Below the pieces are notes generated by a model. The model ran no database searches. It was not told the DNA's origin and saw nothing but the letters and a program-made list of their open reading frames with translations. Positions 15,195 to 23,314 of a DNA stretch of 64,000 nt are shown here, in pieces. Each line of letters opens with the position of its first letter. The first letter of the stretch is position 1. This DNA is from Candidatus Sulfotelmatobacter kueseliae (GTDB lineage Bacteria; Acidobacteriota; Terriglobia; Terriglobales; Acidobacteriaceae). Made by a program: the position numbers and the translations under genes. Location: assembly GCA_900290255.1 (NCBI GenBank), contig OMOD01000002.1:58201-122200 (forward strand), in the 5' to 3' direction.

Positions 15195-16022
15195 ATGCAA
15201 AAATCGCTGACCGCATTTGTGATTCGACTACTGGTGGCTGGGATGATGCTCGCCGGCTCCGCCTTGGCGCAACAGGCTCCGGCCACAAACTCCCAACCAG
15301 CGTCTTCAGCCCAAACTCCTTCCACCCCATCTCCTTCCACTCAGGCCGGTGCTCCGGCCAAGACGCAGACCGGTACGGCAACGAAGAAGACGGCCTCCAC
15401 GGCCGCGGCGCCAGTCGTGCTCAAGACACAACGCGACAAAGAAAGCTACGCCATGGGAATGGACCTGGGCACGGGACTGCGCAGACAAGGTTTGACGCTC
15501 GATCCCGCCCTGGTGGCGCGGGGCATGAAAGACGCAGTCGCCGGAGGCAAGGCGCTGCTGACCGAAACCGAAGCGAAAGCCGCGCTCCAGCAGTTGCGGA
15601 ACGATGTCAACCAGAATATGGTGGCGGCCAACCACAAGGAGGCCGAAGCCTTTCTTGCGGCCAACAAGACCAAGGAAGGCGTGGTCACGCTGCCCAGCGG
15701 GCTGCAGTACAAGATCCTGACGCAAGGCAACGGACCGAAGCCCGCAGCCAGCGACACGGTGACGGTCAGCTATCGCGGGGCGTTCGTCAACGGCACAGAG
15801 TTCGACAATTCCTACAAGCGCGGCCAGCCCGCGTCGTTTCCCGTAAGCGGTGTGATCAAGGGCTGGACGGAGGCGCTGCAACTGATGCCCGTGGGATCGA
15901 AGTGGCAGCTGTTTATTCCCGCTGATCTAGCCTATGGAGACAGTGGGCGGCCCGGCATTCCTCCGGGCTCCACGCTGGTCTTTGAAGTTGAGTTGCTGTC
16001 GATCGGGGAGCAGAAGAAGTAG
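15195..16022 (+). CDS. FKBP-type peptidyl-prolyl isomerase, exported
   Basis: A 275-residue FkpA/Mip-like isomerase. Signal peptide MQKSLTAFVIRLLVAGMMLA with cleavage near ALA-QQ, then a Thr/Ala/Pro/Gln-rich linker to about residue 70. The dimerisation region follows (YAMGMDLGTGLRRQGLTLDP, about 78-97). The C-terminal FKBP domain spans about 160-270: VTVSYRGAFVNGTEFDNS, FPVSGVIKGWTEALQLMPVG, and LAYGDSGRPGIPPGSTLVFE-type active-site strand. It catalyses cis-trans proline isomerisation in the periplasm. ATG 15195 is chosen because it precedes the signal peptide. A rho-independent terminator follows at 16053. Confidence 0.95.
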   Translation: MQKSLTAFVIRLLVAGMMLAGSALAQQAPATNSQPASSAQTPSTPSPSTQAGAPAKTQTGTATKKTASTAAAPVVLKTQRDKESYAMGMDLGTGLRRQGLTLDPALVARGMKDAVAGGKALLTETEAKAALQQLRNDVNQNMVAANHKEAEAFLAANKTKEGVVTLPSGLQYKILTQGNGPKPAASDTVTVSYRGAFVNGTEFDNSYKRGQPASFPVSGVIKGWTEALQLMPVGSKWQLFIPADLAYGDSGRPGIPPGSTLVFEVELLSIGEQKK

Positions 16023-16052
16023 GCAGAGCTCCGAATGGAGTGCTTTCAACCG

Positions 16053-16079
16053 GCCGCCTGCGAGTGCAGGCGGCTTTTT
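16053..16079 (+). terminator. rho-independent terminator of the FKBP gene
   Basis: GCCGCCTGC (16053-16061) and GCAGGCGGC (16066-16074) form a perfect 9-bp stem with a GAGT loop, followed by TTTTT. Confidence 0.9.
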
Positions 16080-16149
16080 CTCGCAATTTTCCCGCGTCTA
16101 ATGCGCTCCGCAGCGCTGCCGATAGGGAAGGTAGCGAGGAGGACGTTGC

Positions 16150-16572
16150 GTGAGAATTCTCTTAGTCGAGGACAGCCTGGCCATCCGGCGGGCGAACGAG
16201 TCGGCCCTGCTGAAAGCAGGGTACGAGGTGACCTGCGCCGAGGATGGAGAAACCGCGCTGCAAGTGGCGCAACAGCAAAAGCCGGACTTGATTCTGCTGG
16301 ATATGATTCTACCCAAGATGAGCGGGCCGGACGTACTGCGCCATCTGAAGAATGAGCCGGGAACGGCGGCGATTCCCGTCGTCGTGCTGAGCAGCCTCAC
16401 GGAGAAAAACCGGCAGAAATTGATGGATGAAGGCGCCGAGGAGTATCTGGAGAAAAACACACTGATGCCGCTGCCCGGAATGAACCTGCTGCCCAAAATG
16501 CTGGAGAACATCATTTGCCGCATCAACCGCAGGCGCGGGATCGCGTTTACGGATGTTCCCATCCCCAAGTGA
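16150..16572 (+). CDS. single-domain response regulator
   Basis: A 140-residue CheY-like receiver without an output domain. Start is GTG with an AGGAGG site just upstream. The acidic pocket is VEDS at residues 6-9, the phosphoacceptor is D51 in LILLDMILPKMSG, the conserved Ser is in VVVLSSLTEKN, and the Lys lies in EEYLEKN. A short basic tail (RINRRRGIAF) follows. No histidine kinase is adjacent, so it is an orphan that probably acts through protein-protein contact. Confidence 0.93.
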   Translation: MRILLVEDSLAIRRANESALLKAGYEVTCAEDGETALQVAQQQKPDLILLDMILPKMSGPDVLRHLKNEPGTAAIPVVVLSSLTEKNRQKLMDEGAEEYLEKNTLMPLPGMNLLPKMLENIICRINRRRGIAFTDVPIPK

Positions 16573-16617
16573 AGCGAGCCAACAGCTCGAGGTCCGGTCT
16601 GGTTCTCGAGGCTGCTG

Positions 16618-16623
16618 TATAAT
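16618..16623 (+). promoter_or_regulatory. -10 box before the LpxD-like gene
   Basis: TATAAT ends 11 nt before the GTG at 16635. A CAGCTCGAG...CTCGAGGCTG stem-loop (about 16581-16613) lies between it and the response regulator and may terminate the latter. Confidence 0.5.
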
Positions 16624-16634
16624 CGCGGCCAAAT

Positions 16635-17693
16635 GTGACTGCGATGCCGTCACTCCCCATGACAATATCGGCCCATGAACTTCTCTCAGGAGGCGAATTC
16701 CCTCGCCGGCTGGGTTGTCGCACTTTAACGCTCGGCCAAATCGCCAGCCGGCATGGGATGGTGCTCGAGGGCCAGGACGGAGAGATTCAACGATTTACCA
16801 CGTTGTCGGACTTGGCTGAGTCGGGCGGTATCGCCGTTACGTATCTCACCTCACCTCGATTTGCGGGCCTGCTGCGAAGCGGCGACGACGTGGCCGTGGT
16901 AACGCGACCAGAACTCCGCCAGCATCTCAAGGCAGGCAACATCGGCTTGATCGCCAACGGGGATCCGCATGATGTTTTTTACACTGCCTTCGTGGGTGCC
17001 GTGCGAGGCGGAAACTTCGAGAAGCTGAAGCCGTTTGTCAGCCCCGCCGCGGAAATCCATCCCACGGCGGTGATCTCCGACAATGTCCATATTGAAGCTG
17101 GCGCCGTGATCGGTGCAGGTGCCGTAGTCCTGCCTAACTCCTACGTGGGGGTCGACGTGGTGATTAAGCCAAACGCCACCGTAGCTGGAGACGGCTTTGA
17201 GAATGCGATCATCCGCGGCCACCGCGCGATCGTTCCCCATGCGGGCGGCGCCTGGCTCAGCGAAGGAGCGCAAGTTGGTTCTGCGACCTGCATCGACAAG
17301 GGACTGTTCGGCAATTTCTCCTTCGTCGGAGCACATACGACCATCGACAATCTGGTGCATTTTGCCCATTCAGTCCGGACCGGCAAGAACTGCTCGCTGG
17401 TTGCCTGCTCTGAGATTTCTGGGGCGGTGGTGTTGGGCGACGGTGTGTGGTTAGGACCGAACGTTTCGGTGAACCAAAGCCTGACCATCGGTGATCACTG
17501 CTACGTCGGCACAGGCGCGGTAGTCACGCGCAACCTTCCGCCCCACTCGCTGGCCTATGGTTCCCCCGCCAAGGTTATGGCGCAAGTGTGCGTTTGCCGG
17601 GCCAAACTGCAATTCGAGAATGGGGTTGCCGCCTGCGATATATGCGGGAAAGGCTACAGGTTGAACGCTGAGGGCCAGGTTCAGCATGCCTGA
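16635..17693 (+). CDS. LpxD-like left-handed beta-helix acyltransferase with C-terminal zinc ribbon
   Basis: A 352-residue protein. Residues 1-130 are a mixed alpha/beta domain like the uridine-binding N-domain of LpxD. Residues about 138-300 carry hexapeptide repeats (IHPTAVISDNVHIEAGAVIG, VIKPNATVAGDGFEN, VVLGDGVWLGPNVSVNQSLT) including H and G positions typical of UDP-3-O-acylglucosamine N-acyltransferases. The extra C-terminus from about 318 contains CVCRAKL and CDICGKGYRL, a probable Cys4 zinc ribbon that lpxD enzymes lack. It overlaps by 8 nt a deacetylase-like gene, and no lpxA, lpxB or fabZ is nearby, so it probably modifies a different glycan. GTG start; ATG 16644 is an alternative. 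Confidence 0.75.
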   Translation: MTAMPSLPMTISAHELLSGGEFPRRLGCRTLTLGQIASRHGMVLEGQDGEIQRFTTLSDLAESGGIAVTYLTSPRFAGLLRSGDDVAVVTRPELRQHLKAGNIGLIANGDPHDVFYTAFVGAVRGGNFEKLKPFVSPAAEIHPTAVISDNVHIEAGAVIGAGAVVLPNSYVGVDVVIKPNATVAGDGFENAIIRGHRAIVPHAGGAWLSEGAQVGSATCIDKGLFGNFSFVGAHTTIDNLVHFAHSVRTGKNCSLVACSEISGAVVLGDGVWLGPNVSVNQSLTIGDHCYVGTGAVVTRNLPPHSLAYGSPAKVMAQVCVCRAKLQFENGVAACDICGKGYRLNAEGQVQHA

Positions 17694-18498
17694 AATGAGC
17701 CGATTGTGGGGCCGGGTGGCGACTGAACCTGTGTTCGTTCTAACCGCCGATCAGGACTGGGCGCCGGAGTGGGCGATTGCGGCTCTTCTGGAAAGAGTTG
17801 GCAAGTGGGGTCAACCTTTACACATCTTCCGAACCAGCCCGTCAGCTCTGCTGGATGAAGCCGTGAAGAATGGAGCGATCGAACAAGGCTGGCATCCGAA
17901 TTTCATGCCGGGCTCGACGCATGGGGCCACCGTTGACGAAGTCGTGCTTCACTGCCAGCGATTGTTTCCCGGAGCGCGGACGACACGGGCGCATTGCTTC
18001 GCAGAGGATTCCTTCCGTATGCGGGCACTGGCTAGAGCAGGTATTGTTGCGGACTCGCAGAATCCGACTCCGTGTCAGGGGTACCTGTTGCCGATGATTC
18101 ATGTTTCAGGGATTTTGCGGCTGCCCGTCTACTTCGAGGACGATTGCGCGTTTGACGCGCAAGACTCTTCGTTCAGGGTGAACGTGTTTCGGAAGTCTCT
18201 CTTCACTCCGGGGCTTAAGATCCTCAACTTCCATCCGACGTTTGTGGGGTGCAATACCCCGTCGCTGGCACACTACAATTCGGTGCGGGGCAAGGTGTTT
18301 GGCACCTCCGAACCGGGTGAAGGTGTGGTCTGGGAAGGGCACGGCACGGCTAACATGCTGGACGAGTTATTGGGCGAGATCCTCTCCGCGGGCCACAAGC
18401 TTCAGTCGCTGCATAGTGTCGTGGATGAATTGTGGAACTCGGTCGAACATACGCCCGGCCTGCTGCCCCGTGGCTCGCTGCCTCGTCTCGACCATTGA
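17686..18498 (+). CDS. polysaccharide deacetylase-like protein (WbmS type)
   Basis: A 270-residue protein with an NodB-like feel: FVLTADQDWAPEWAIAALL at about 16-34 supplies a D-x-D-W metal-site motif, HPNFMPGSTHG at about 70-80 a second motif, and RAHCFAEDSFRM at about 101-112 a third. The final histidine-rich segment ILNFHPTFVGCNTPS lies at about 179-193. This order resembles WbmS-like sugar deacetylases of O-antigen clusters, an assignment made from memory of the family. It is coupled by overlap to the LpxD-like acyltransferase, so the pair may remove one acyl group and add another on a nucleotide sugar. Confidence 0.65.
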   Translation: MPEMSRLWGRVATEPVFVLTADQDWAPEWAIAALLERVGKWGQPLHIFRTSPSALLDEAVKNGAIEQGWHPNFMPGSTHGATVDEVVLHCQRLFPGARTTRAHCFAEDSFRMRALARAGIVADSQNPTPCQGYLLPMIHVSGILRLPVYFEDDCAFDAQDSSFRVNVFRKSLFTPGLKILNFHPTFVGCNTPSLAHYNSVRGKVFGTSEPGEGVVWEGHGTANMLDELLGEILSAGHKLQSLHSVVDELWNSVEHTPGLLPRGSLPRLDH

Positions 18499-18845
18499 TG
18501 GGGAAGGACCGGGCAGGCTTCTCGCGGCAAGGATGCCGCCCAGAATGACAGGCCGGGAAACAACTCCGCTCCGGACAAAACCCAGGGCGAATTCAGAGAA
18601 GTTGTATCCGCAATGCGGAGCTTCGCTCCGCCGGACAGCCGAGGGCGGCTGTCCCCACATAGGCACAGCAACTGCGGAATTGCTCTACAGCCACTGAGAA
18701 TTTTCTTAACCGCTCCAGGGTCAAAACAGGTTTCTCAACCTCGCGAGATTGCCCATAAAAGAGGCAATCCTCCTTTGCTCGAAGTGACAAACTCCATGGA
18801 AACGACAGAGCTCAATCCGCCGGGAAACTGCGAGTCGCGGGGTCT
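18499..18845. other. gene-free gap with one palindromic repeat
   Basis: No credible gene is seen in these 347 bases. The only clear structure is the double-hairpin repeat at 18615-18660. Confidence 0.6.
18615..18660. repeat. double-hairpin repeat, family 1, copy A
   Basis: Hairpin 1 is GCGGAGC-TTC-GCTCCGC; hairpin 2 pairs GGACAGCC with GGCTGTCC around loop GAGGGC, followed by CCACAT. Further copies lie at 33327, 42472, 59060 and 60474, with compensatory changes in both stems. Confidence 0.85.
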
Positions 18846-21254
18846 TCACGGTTGCCAGGAATACGTGAACTTGATCACGAAGCGGTTCTCATAGTACTGG
18901 GGAGGGTTCGCCGCCGTCAGGCTGGCGAAGCGCTGGCCGGCGGTGTAGATGACGTAGAGATCGCTGTCGGGACGGTAGTTCCAGCGCAGGCGAATGTTGG
19001 CGCTGACGGCCTGATCGTTCGCGGTATCCATCTGAACCAGGCCGGAGAGCGTTAGGAAGCGCGAAAACGAATAGTTGGTCTGGAAACTGCCGACGACGAC
19101 CGAGAAGTCTCCGGCACTGGCAGGCAGGATCGTGGTTCCCGTGGGATCAGTGGTCGCGCCCAAACGGAACCGGTTCCATTGTTGGCCGAGGCTGAACGAC
19201 AACTTCTCGCTGGCGCGGTAAGTTGCGCGTGCTCGCGCTTCGTTCAGGCGCCCGTTGTAATAGCCGCCGAATCGCTCAAAAGCGCTGAACGTCAGGCGCT
19301 GGTCCCTGGGGGAGCCATAGCTGAGCTGGTGGCGGGTCCAGGTGTACTCCCCGACCGGAATCGAGACATTCTTGTAAAGGTTGAACGGTGAAGTCAGAAG
19401 CTGCGCGTTGACGTCCACGATGTCGTCGTCGGTGAAGGAACCGTTGTTCATCTCCATGCGGAATGTGCTCTGCCATTCCTGGGACTGCAGAACGTGTTGC
19501 GTATCCGGAGCGTGGAACAGGGAGCCCTCGAAGTTAAGCTCGCGCACGCCTTCGATCGAAGGCCGAGCCTTGAAGTCGGCGTCGAGAAAATCGCAGATGC
19601 AGTCCTGGCGCTCGAGAAAGCCGACCTCGGGGTTGAAATTCGGCCCGATCCGGCGGTGGTCTCCCATCAGGTCGAGCCAGTTGCTGCGATAGTGGAAGCT
19701 GCCGCCCCAATCGGTCTGTCCTGAGGAGATGCCCGGCGAGCGGGACTCGGCGGCAAACGCGGTGACAGTCAAGTCGCGGAAGAAGACCAGCCGGGTATCG
19801 GCGCCCTCGGTCTGGTTAAATGGGTCAGAGGGGTTGCCCGAGCGCTTGTCAATGCCCATCACGCCGAAGTAGGAGCCCCCCCACAGCGCGCGCTTCACCC
19901 GCAGGACAGCATAGTTGGCAAAGGGATTCGGTCCAGAATGACGCGTGTCCACGTCCATCACACCCAGTTCGAACTTACCGATCGCGCCAGTGACTTTGGC
20001 CCCGCCGTTGACTGGGACCTCCTCGCCCGTGTTGGGGTCAATTCCTATCTCCCGGCTGAAAAACAATGAGTCCTGTTCCCCGCCCAAAGGGAAGCTGAAG
20101 ACGCCGGCATTCTCCAGAAAGAATTGCCGCTTTTCCGGATAGAAAAGTTTGTAAGGCGTAAGGTTGAAGGTCTGCATGTCCACGTCGGAGTCGGCAAAAT
20201 CGGTGTTGGCAGTGAAGTTGGCGACGAGGTTGGAGCGCAGGCCGAGCTTGACGTCGAGGCCGCCGGTGTAGAGCGCGCTGGTTCCGGGAGTGTAGCCGGT
20301 GCCGGCCACGCTGGGGGGGAAGTGGCTGAAGCCGGTCAGTCCGTAGGGCTTGACGATGAACAGCCGTCCGCTGTCAATGCCGGAAATACCGTGCAACTCG
20401 CCCGCCCGGCTGATGCGGGTGGCACCGTCCACGCGCCGCCATGCGGACCAGAGATCTTCTTCATTCTTGCGTCGGATAAAGCGTTTGAAGTTTATTCCCC
20501 AGACCACGTCGTCGGACTGCATGAAGTTCAGCGTCGAAAAAGGAATCCCGACCGTGGCCGTCCAGCCCTCAGGCGTGATGCGGGCCTCGGACGTCCAGAC
20601 CCCGTCCCAGCCGGGATCGCCATCGCCAAAGTCGGCGAGCTGCTCCTCGGTGATCAACGCATCGCGTTGCGTGCCCAGGGGGTTGATCTGGAAGACGTAG
20701 GCGTTGCGGCGGTCGTGGGCGGAATCAATGATGATTTCGAAGGAGTCGTCGAGTCCCTGGCTGACGTCGCGGCGCAGTTCGGTGGCCACGATGCTCTGTG
20801 GGGCAGAGTCGAAACAGCGGATGCCGAAGTACACGTCGCGCTTGGTGTAGAGGATGCGGACTTCGGTGCGCTCGGTCGGCGGTGTTCCTTCGTAGGGCTC
20901 GCGTTGCAGGAAGTTGTCGAGGGGAGAAGCCTGCTGCCAGAGAGGATCGTCGAGGGTGCCGTCGAGCTTCGGGGCCTGATCGACACGAACCGCCTCGGCA
21001 GTACGTAGACCCTCAGCCGTGCCCGTCTGGCGTCCGCCAGCGTGCGAGCCAGGCGATGACGGCGCCGCCCAGGCCGCTGCGCCCAGCCCCGCGAGCATGA
21101 CCAAGGCCAGGCACGGTCTGGTTCGGCGGACGGGCAAAACTCTGTCGCGCTCGGCTGGATAAGGCTCACCCACTGCAGGGCGGTGGTGGTTCAGGTTCAC
21201 GTTCCTCGCTGGTTGAAACCGTTTAACTGAGACTTGTGTGAAGCTCCCAAGCAA
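18846..21254 (-). CDS. DUF5916-type outer-membrane protein with CBM9-like domain
   Basis: An 802-residue exported protein. Export signal around residues 45-65 (CLALVMLAGLGAAAWAAPS); the true start may be internal to the first 45 codons. Residues about 85-260 match the CBM9-like beta-sandwich seen at the start of DUF5916 proteins (APKLDGTLDDPLWQQASPLD, DVYFGIRCFDS, NAYVFQINPLGTQRDAL). The remainder is a series of amphipathic beta strands ending in an aromatic residue-rich strand (FVIKFTYSWQP), indicating a C-terminal outer-membrane barrel. Members are often near peptidase or TonB genes; the ligand is unknown. Convergent with the deacetylase-like gene. Confidence 0.85.
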   Translation of the reverse strand: MLGSFTQVSVKRFQPARNVNLNHHRPAVGEPYPAERDRVLPVRRTRPCLALVMLAGLGAAAWAAPSSPGSHAGGRQTGTAEGLRTAEAVRVDQAPKLDGTLDDPLWQQASPLDNFLQREPYEGTPPTERTEVRILYTKRDVYFGIRCFDSAPQSIVATELRRDVSQGLDDSFEIIIDSAHDRRNAYVFQINPLGTQRDALITEEQLADFGDGDPGWDGVWTSEARITPEGWTATVGIPFSTLNFMQSDDVVWGINFKRFIRRKNEEDLWSAWRRVDGATRISRAGELHGISGIDSGRLFIVKPYGLTGFSHFPPSVAGTGYTPGTSALYTGGLDVKLGLRSNLVANFTANTDFADSDVDMQTFNLTPYKLFYPEKRQFFLENAGVFSFPLGGEQDSLFFSREIGIDPNTGEEVPVNGGAKVTGAIGKFELGVMDVDTRHSGPNPFANYAVLRVKRALWGGSYFGVMGIDKRSGNPSDPFNQTEGADTRLVFFRDLTVTAFAAESRSPGISSGQTDWGGSFHYRSNWLDLMGDHRRIGPNFNPEVGFLERQDCICDFLDADFKARPSIEGVRELNFEGSLFHAPDTQHVLQSQEWQSTFRMEMNNGSFTDDDIVDVNAQLLTSPFNLYKNVSIPVGEYTWTRHQLSYGSPRDQRLTFSAFERFGGYYNGRLNEARARATYRASEKLSFSLGQQWNRFRLGATTDPTGTTILPASAGDFSVVVGSFQTNYSFSRFLTLSGLVQMDTANDQAVSANIRLRWNYRPDSDLYVIYTAGQRFASLTAANPPQYYENRFVIKFTYSWQP

Positions 21255-21310
21255 GCGCGCCTGTTGGCGACCCGGACGCCCGGAAGAGAGCTGCGGGACT
21301 TAATCTGTGA

Positions 21311-22186
21311 TTATAACGAGAGCCGCAGGTGTTCTTCTGCAGAAAGGTGAGCGCCGGCCAGAAGCAACAAGCCCGACAGGAACGCCCAGAACATCAGGCT
21401 GACCGAGAGCGCGAACGGACCGTAGACTTCCTGAAAATTCAGCCAGGGCAGGGCGAGGATATAGGCGTATTTGAGCGCCTCGGAAAGTAGTCCCATGATG
21501 ATGGCGGTGGGCAGCACGGCGCGCACCGGGACCTTGCCATTGGGCAGCACCCAGTAAATGAGGAAGAAAATGGCAATGCTGGCGGCGATGGCGAACAGCT
21601 TCATGACGATGAATCCGACCGCGCTCACGAAGTCCTTGCCGTGTCCGCGCAGCAGGAACTCGATAAACGCCACCGGACCGGCGGTCAGAGCGATCGACAA
21701 CAGGGCCAGGACACCGCAGGCGAAGGCCAATCCGAACGAGACCACCTGATTTCCCAGGTAGGAGCGGTTTTTCTCGAAATGCCAGACCCGGTTCAAGGCA
21801 ACTTCCAGCGGCAGAAATATTCCGGACGAAGTGACCAGCAGAATAATCAGCGATGCGAACTGCACGCGCTGCCGGGAGTTCACCATGGCGTTGAGGTTAC
21901 GGATGACGAAGTCCTGGCCCGCCGGAAGGTCGTCCCGCAGGAGCTGAATGACAACTTCGCTCATCACCCGGGAGTGAAACACGCGGCGGATCAGGGTCAT
22001 CATCAGCACGACGAAAGGAAAGAACGACAGGATGGCGTTGGCGGCGACCGAAAAGGCAAAGGTGTGCACCTCCGTGCGCATGAGGTACTTCACGGTGGAG
22101 AGCACAAGGCCGGAGGAGGCGCGCGGGGCGGGCCGCACGGGCCGGGGTGGATTGGCTGCAGTCACCGGACTGGGCGGGTTGGACAC
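21311..22186 (-). CDS. YihY/BrkB family membrane protein
   Basis: A 291-residue inner-membrane protein with about six helices: SVAANAILSFFPFVVLMMTL, FASLIILLVTSSGIFLP, VVSFGLAFACGVLALLSIAL, MKLFAIAASIAIFFLIYWVL, AVLPTAIIMGLLSEALKYAY and ALSVSLMFWAFLSGLLLLAG. The ALNRVWHFEKNRSYL loop and the YGPFALSV end match the YihY family, formerly mislabelled RNase BN. The exact transport role is unknown. The N-terminal 25 residues are Pro-rich and cytoplasmic. Same strand as the DUF5916 gene, 56 nt upstream of it. Confidence 0.9.
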   Translation of the reverse strand: MSNPPSPVTAANPPRPVRPAPRASSGLVLSTVKYLMRTEVHTFAFSVAANAILSFFPFVVLMMTLIRRVFHSRVMSEVVIQLLRDDLPAGQDFVIRNLNAMVNSRQRVQFASLIILLVTSSGIFLPLEVALNRVWHFEKNRSYLGNQVVSFGLAFACGVLALLSIALTAGPVAFIEFLLRGHGKDFVSAVGFIVMKLFAIAASIAIFFLIYWVLPNGKVPVRAVLPTAIIMGLLSEALKYAYILALPWLNFQEVYGPFALSVSLMFWAFLSGLLLLAGAHLSAEEHLRLSL

Positions 22187-22335
22187 GGGATGATGTCATC
22201 GTAGCAGAGTGGCGGGAAGGCTGCGGGGGCGAGCCAAACCGAAGTTCTGCAGGCGGTTACCGGACTATTTCTTTATCCCTGTTAAAGTTATCCAACATGA
22301 CCACTGGTCACATTACGATTCCTTTCTAATTCCAC

Positions 22336-22364
22336 TTGCGAAACGTTTTAATAGTGCTTATTAT
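22336..22364 (+). promoter_or_regulatory. promoter of the cold-shock gene
   Basis: TTGCGA (22336-22341), a 17-nt spacer and TATTAT (22359-22364) predict transcription from about 22371. A TGACCA-C-TGGTCA palindrome at 22298-22310 lies just upstream and could be an operator. Confidence 0.6.
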
Positions 22365-22370
22365 CTGTTG

Positions 22371-22663
22371 CTCAACACCGGGAGAGTGTTCGGTGTTGAG
22401 AGCAGCCAGGTCCGGTTGACCTTGAGTCGAGTAGTGGAAAAGCGCCAAATTCACGGGCTCCCGAAGTTCACACCGCAGTGTTCCTGTGCGGTGGAGGACT
22501 GAGGAGCTTTTTCCTTTTGGGAAGGGTGGTTGGGCTTCTTCTTCTGCCGTCGAGCGCAACCAGGAAGTTCTGCCGGCTTCTTTGAGGGGGGCTTCGGTCG
22601 ACCGGGGCGACGATCGAGGATGCCGGAAAACATAATTCGTGATTGGTGAAAGGAGTTTTATCC
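22371..22663 (+). promoter_or_regulatory. long structured 5' leader of the cold-shock mRNA
   Basis: About 290 nt without a gene separate the predicted start site from the coding region. It opens with a perfect 10-bp stem, CTCAACACCG (22371-22380) with CGGTGTTGAG (22391-22400), and has a second stem CACCGCA (22471-22477) with TGCGGTG (22487-22493). Long leaders that refold with temperature are known for cspA; sharing that mechanism is inferred. Confidence 0.5.
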
Positions 22664-22867
22664 GTGAGAGAGAAAGGTACAGTGAAGTGGTTCAACGGGG
22701 CGAAGGGATATGGATTTATCCAGCGCTCCACGGGGGAAGACGTATTCGTGCACTTTTCCGCGATCCAGGAGAACGGGTATCGCACGCTGAATGAGGGTGA
22801 AACCGTGGAGTTTGATCTGCTGAAAGGCCCCAAAGGCTTCCAGGCGGCAAACGTAGTCCGCGCCTAA
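22664..22867 (+). CDS. cold-shock domain protein (CspA family)
   Basis: A 67-residue single cold-shock domain. GTG 22664 is chosen because AAAGGAG lies 11 nt upstream and the product then begins at the family's usual position ([20 protein letters not shown]). RNP1 KGYGFIQ and RNP2 VFVHFSAI are intact, with aromatic residues W, F, F and H in the nucleic-acid-binding face. It acts as an RNA chaperone or transcription antiterminator. A long structured leader and a strong terminator at 22893 make it a monocistronic unit. Confidence 0.95.
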   Translation: MREKGTVKWFNGAKGYGFIQRSTGEDVFVHFSAIQENGYRTLNEGETVEFDLLKGPKGFQAANVVRA

Positions 22868-22892
22868 CCGCGAACCATTCGGAGCCCTCCCC

Positions 22893-22929
22893 AGAACCCT
22901 CCCGATCCCAGCGGGAGGGTTCTTTATTT
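22893..22929 (+). terminator. rho-independent terminator of the csp gene
   Basis: AGAACCCTCCCG (22893-22904) and CGGGAGGGTTCT (22912-22923) form a perfect 12-bp stem followed by TTATTT. Confidence 0.92.
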
Positions 22930-23260
22930 GGAGAAACCAAAAGAACTGAACCCCCTCTGTTCGGTAATGTCCTAATTCAGTTTTTTCACTACAGAATCAC
23001 GGAGACACAGAGAGACCCGCCCGGTCGACCAACCCATGGCTAACTGCTCTAGGGAAACTGGATGTGCACTGCGTTCCCCGCCGTACTTACGTTGAGGTGT
23101 TCCCCATAGTATTTTCCGACTCCGCGCACCAGCCCTGCCATCAGCGCAACCAGTCCACGCTCGGACTCGTAGTGCATGATCGCCGCCGGGGAAAGTCGGG
23201 GGCACATAGAGATGCCGGCAAACAAGACGAGAATCTTCAGAGGGCAGCCTCTGAACAACA
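22930..23260. other. gene-free gap
   Basis: No convincing gene or structure is seen. A CACGGAGACACAGAGA-like stretch at about 22997-23014 resembles fragments at 44331 and 46281 and is probably a degenerate dispersed repeat. Confidence 0.5.
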
Positions 23261-23293
23261 AAAAGGGCAAGCCGTGGCAGGCTTACCCCTTTT
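23261..23293 (-). terminator. terminator of the OmpA-like gene
   Basis: On the minus strand AAAAGGG and AAGCC pair with GGCTT and CCTTTTT across a small internal loop and a 6-nt loop. It lies 22 nt beyond the stop at 23315. Confidence 0.75.
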
Positions 23294-23314
23294 CCGAAGC
23301 TGTTTTCGCGGCGA

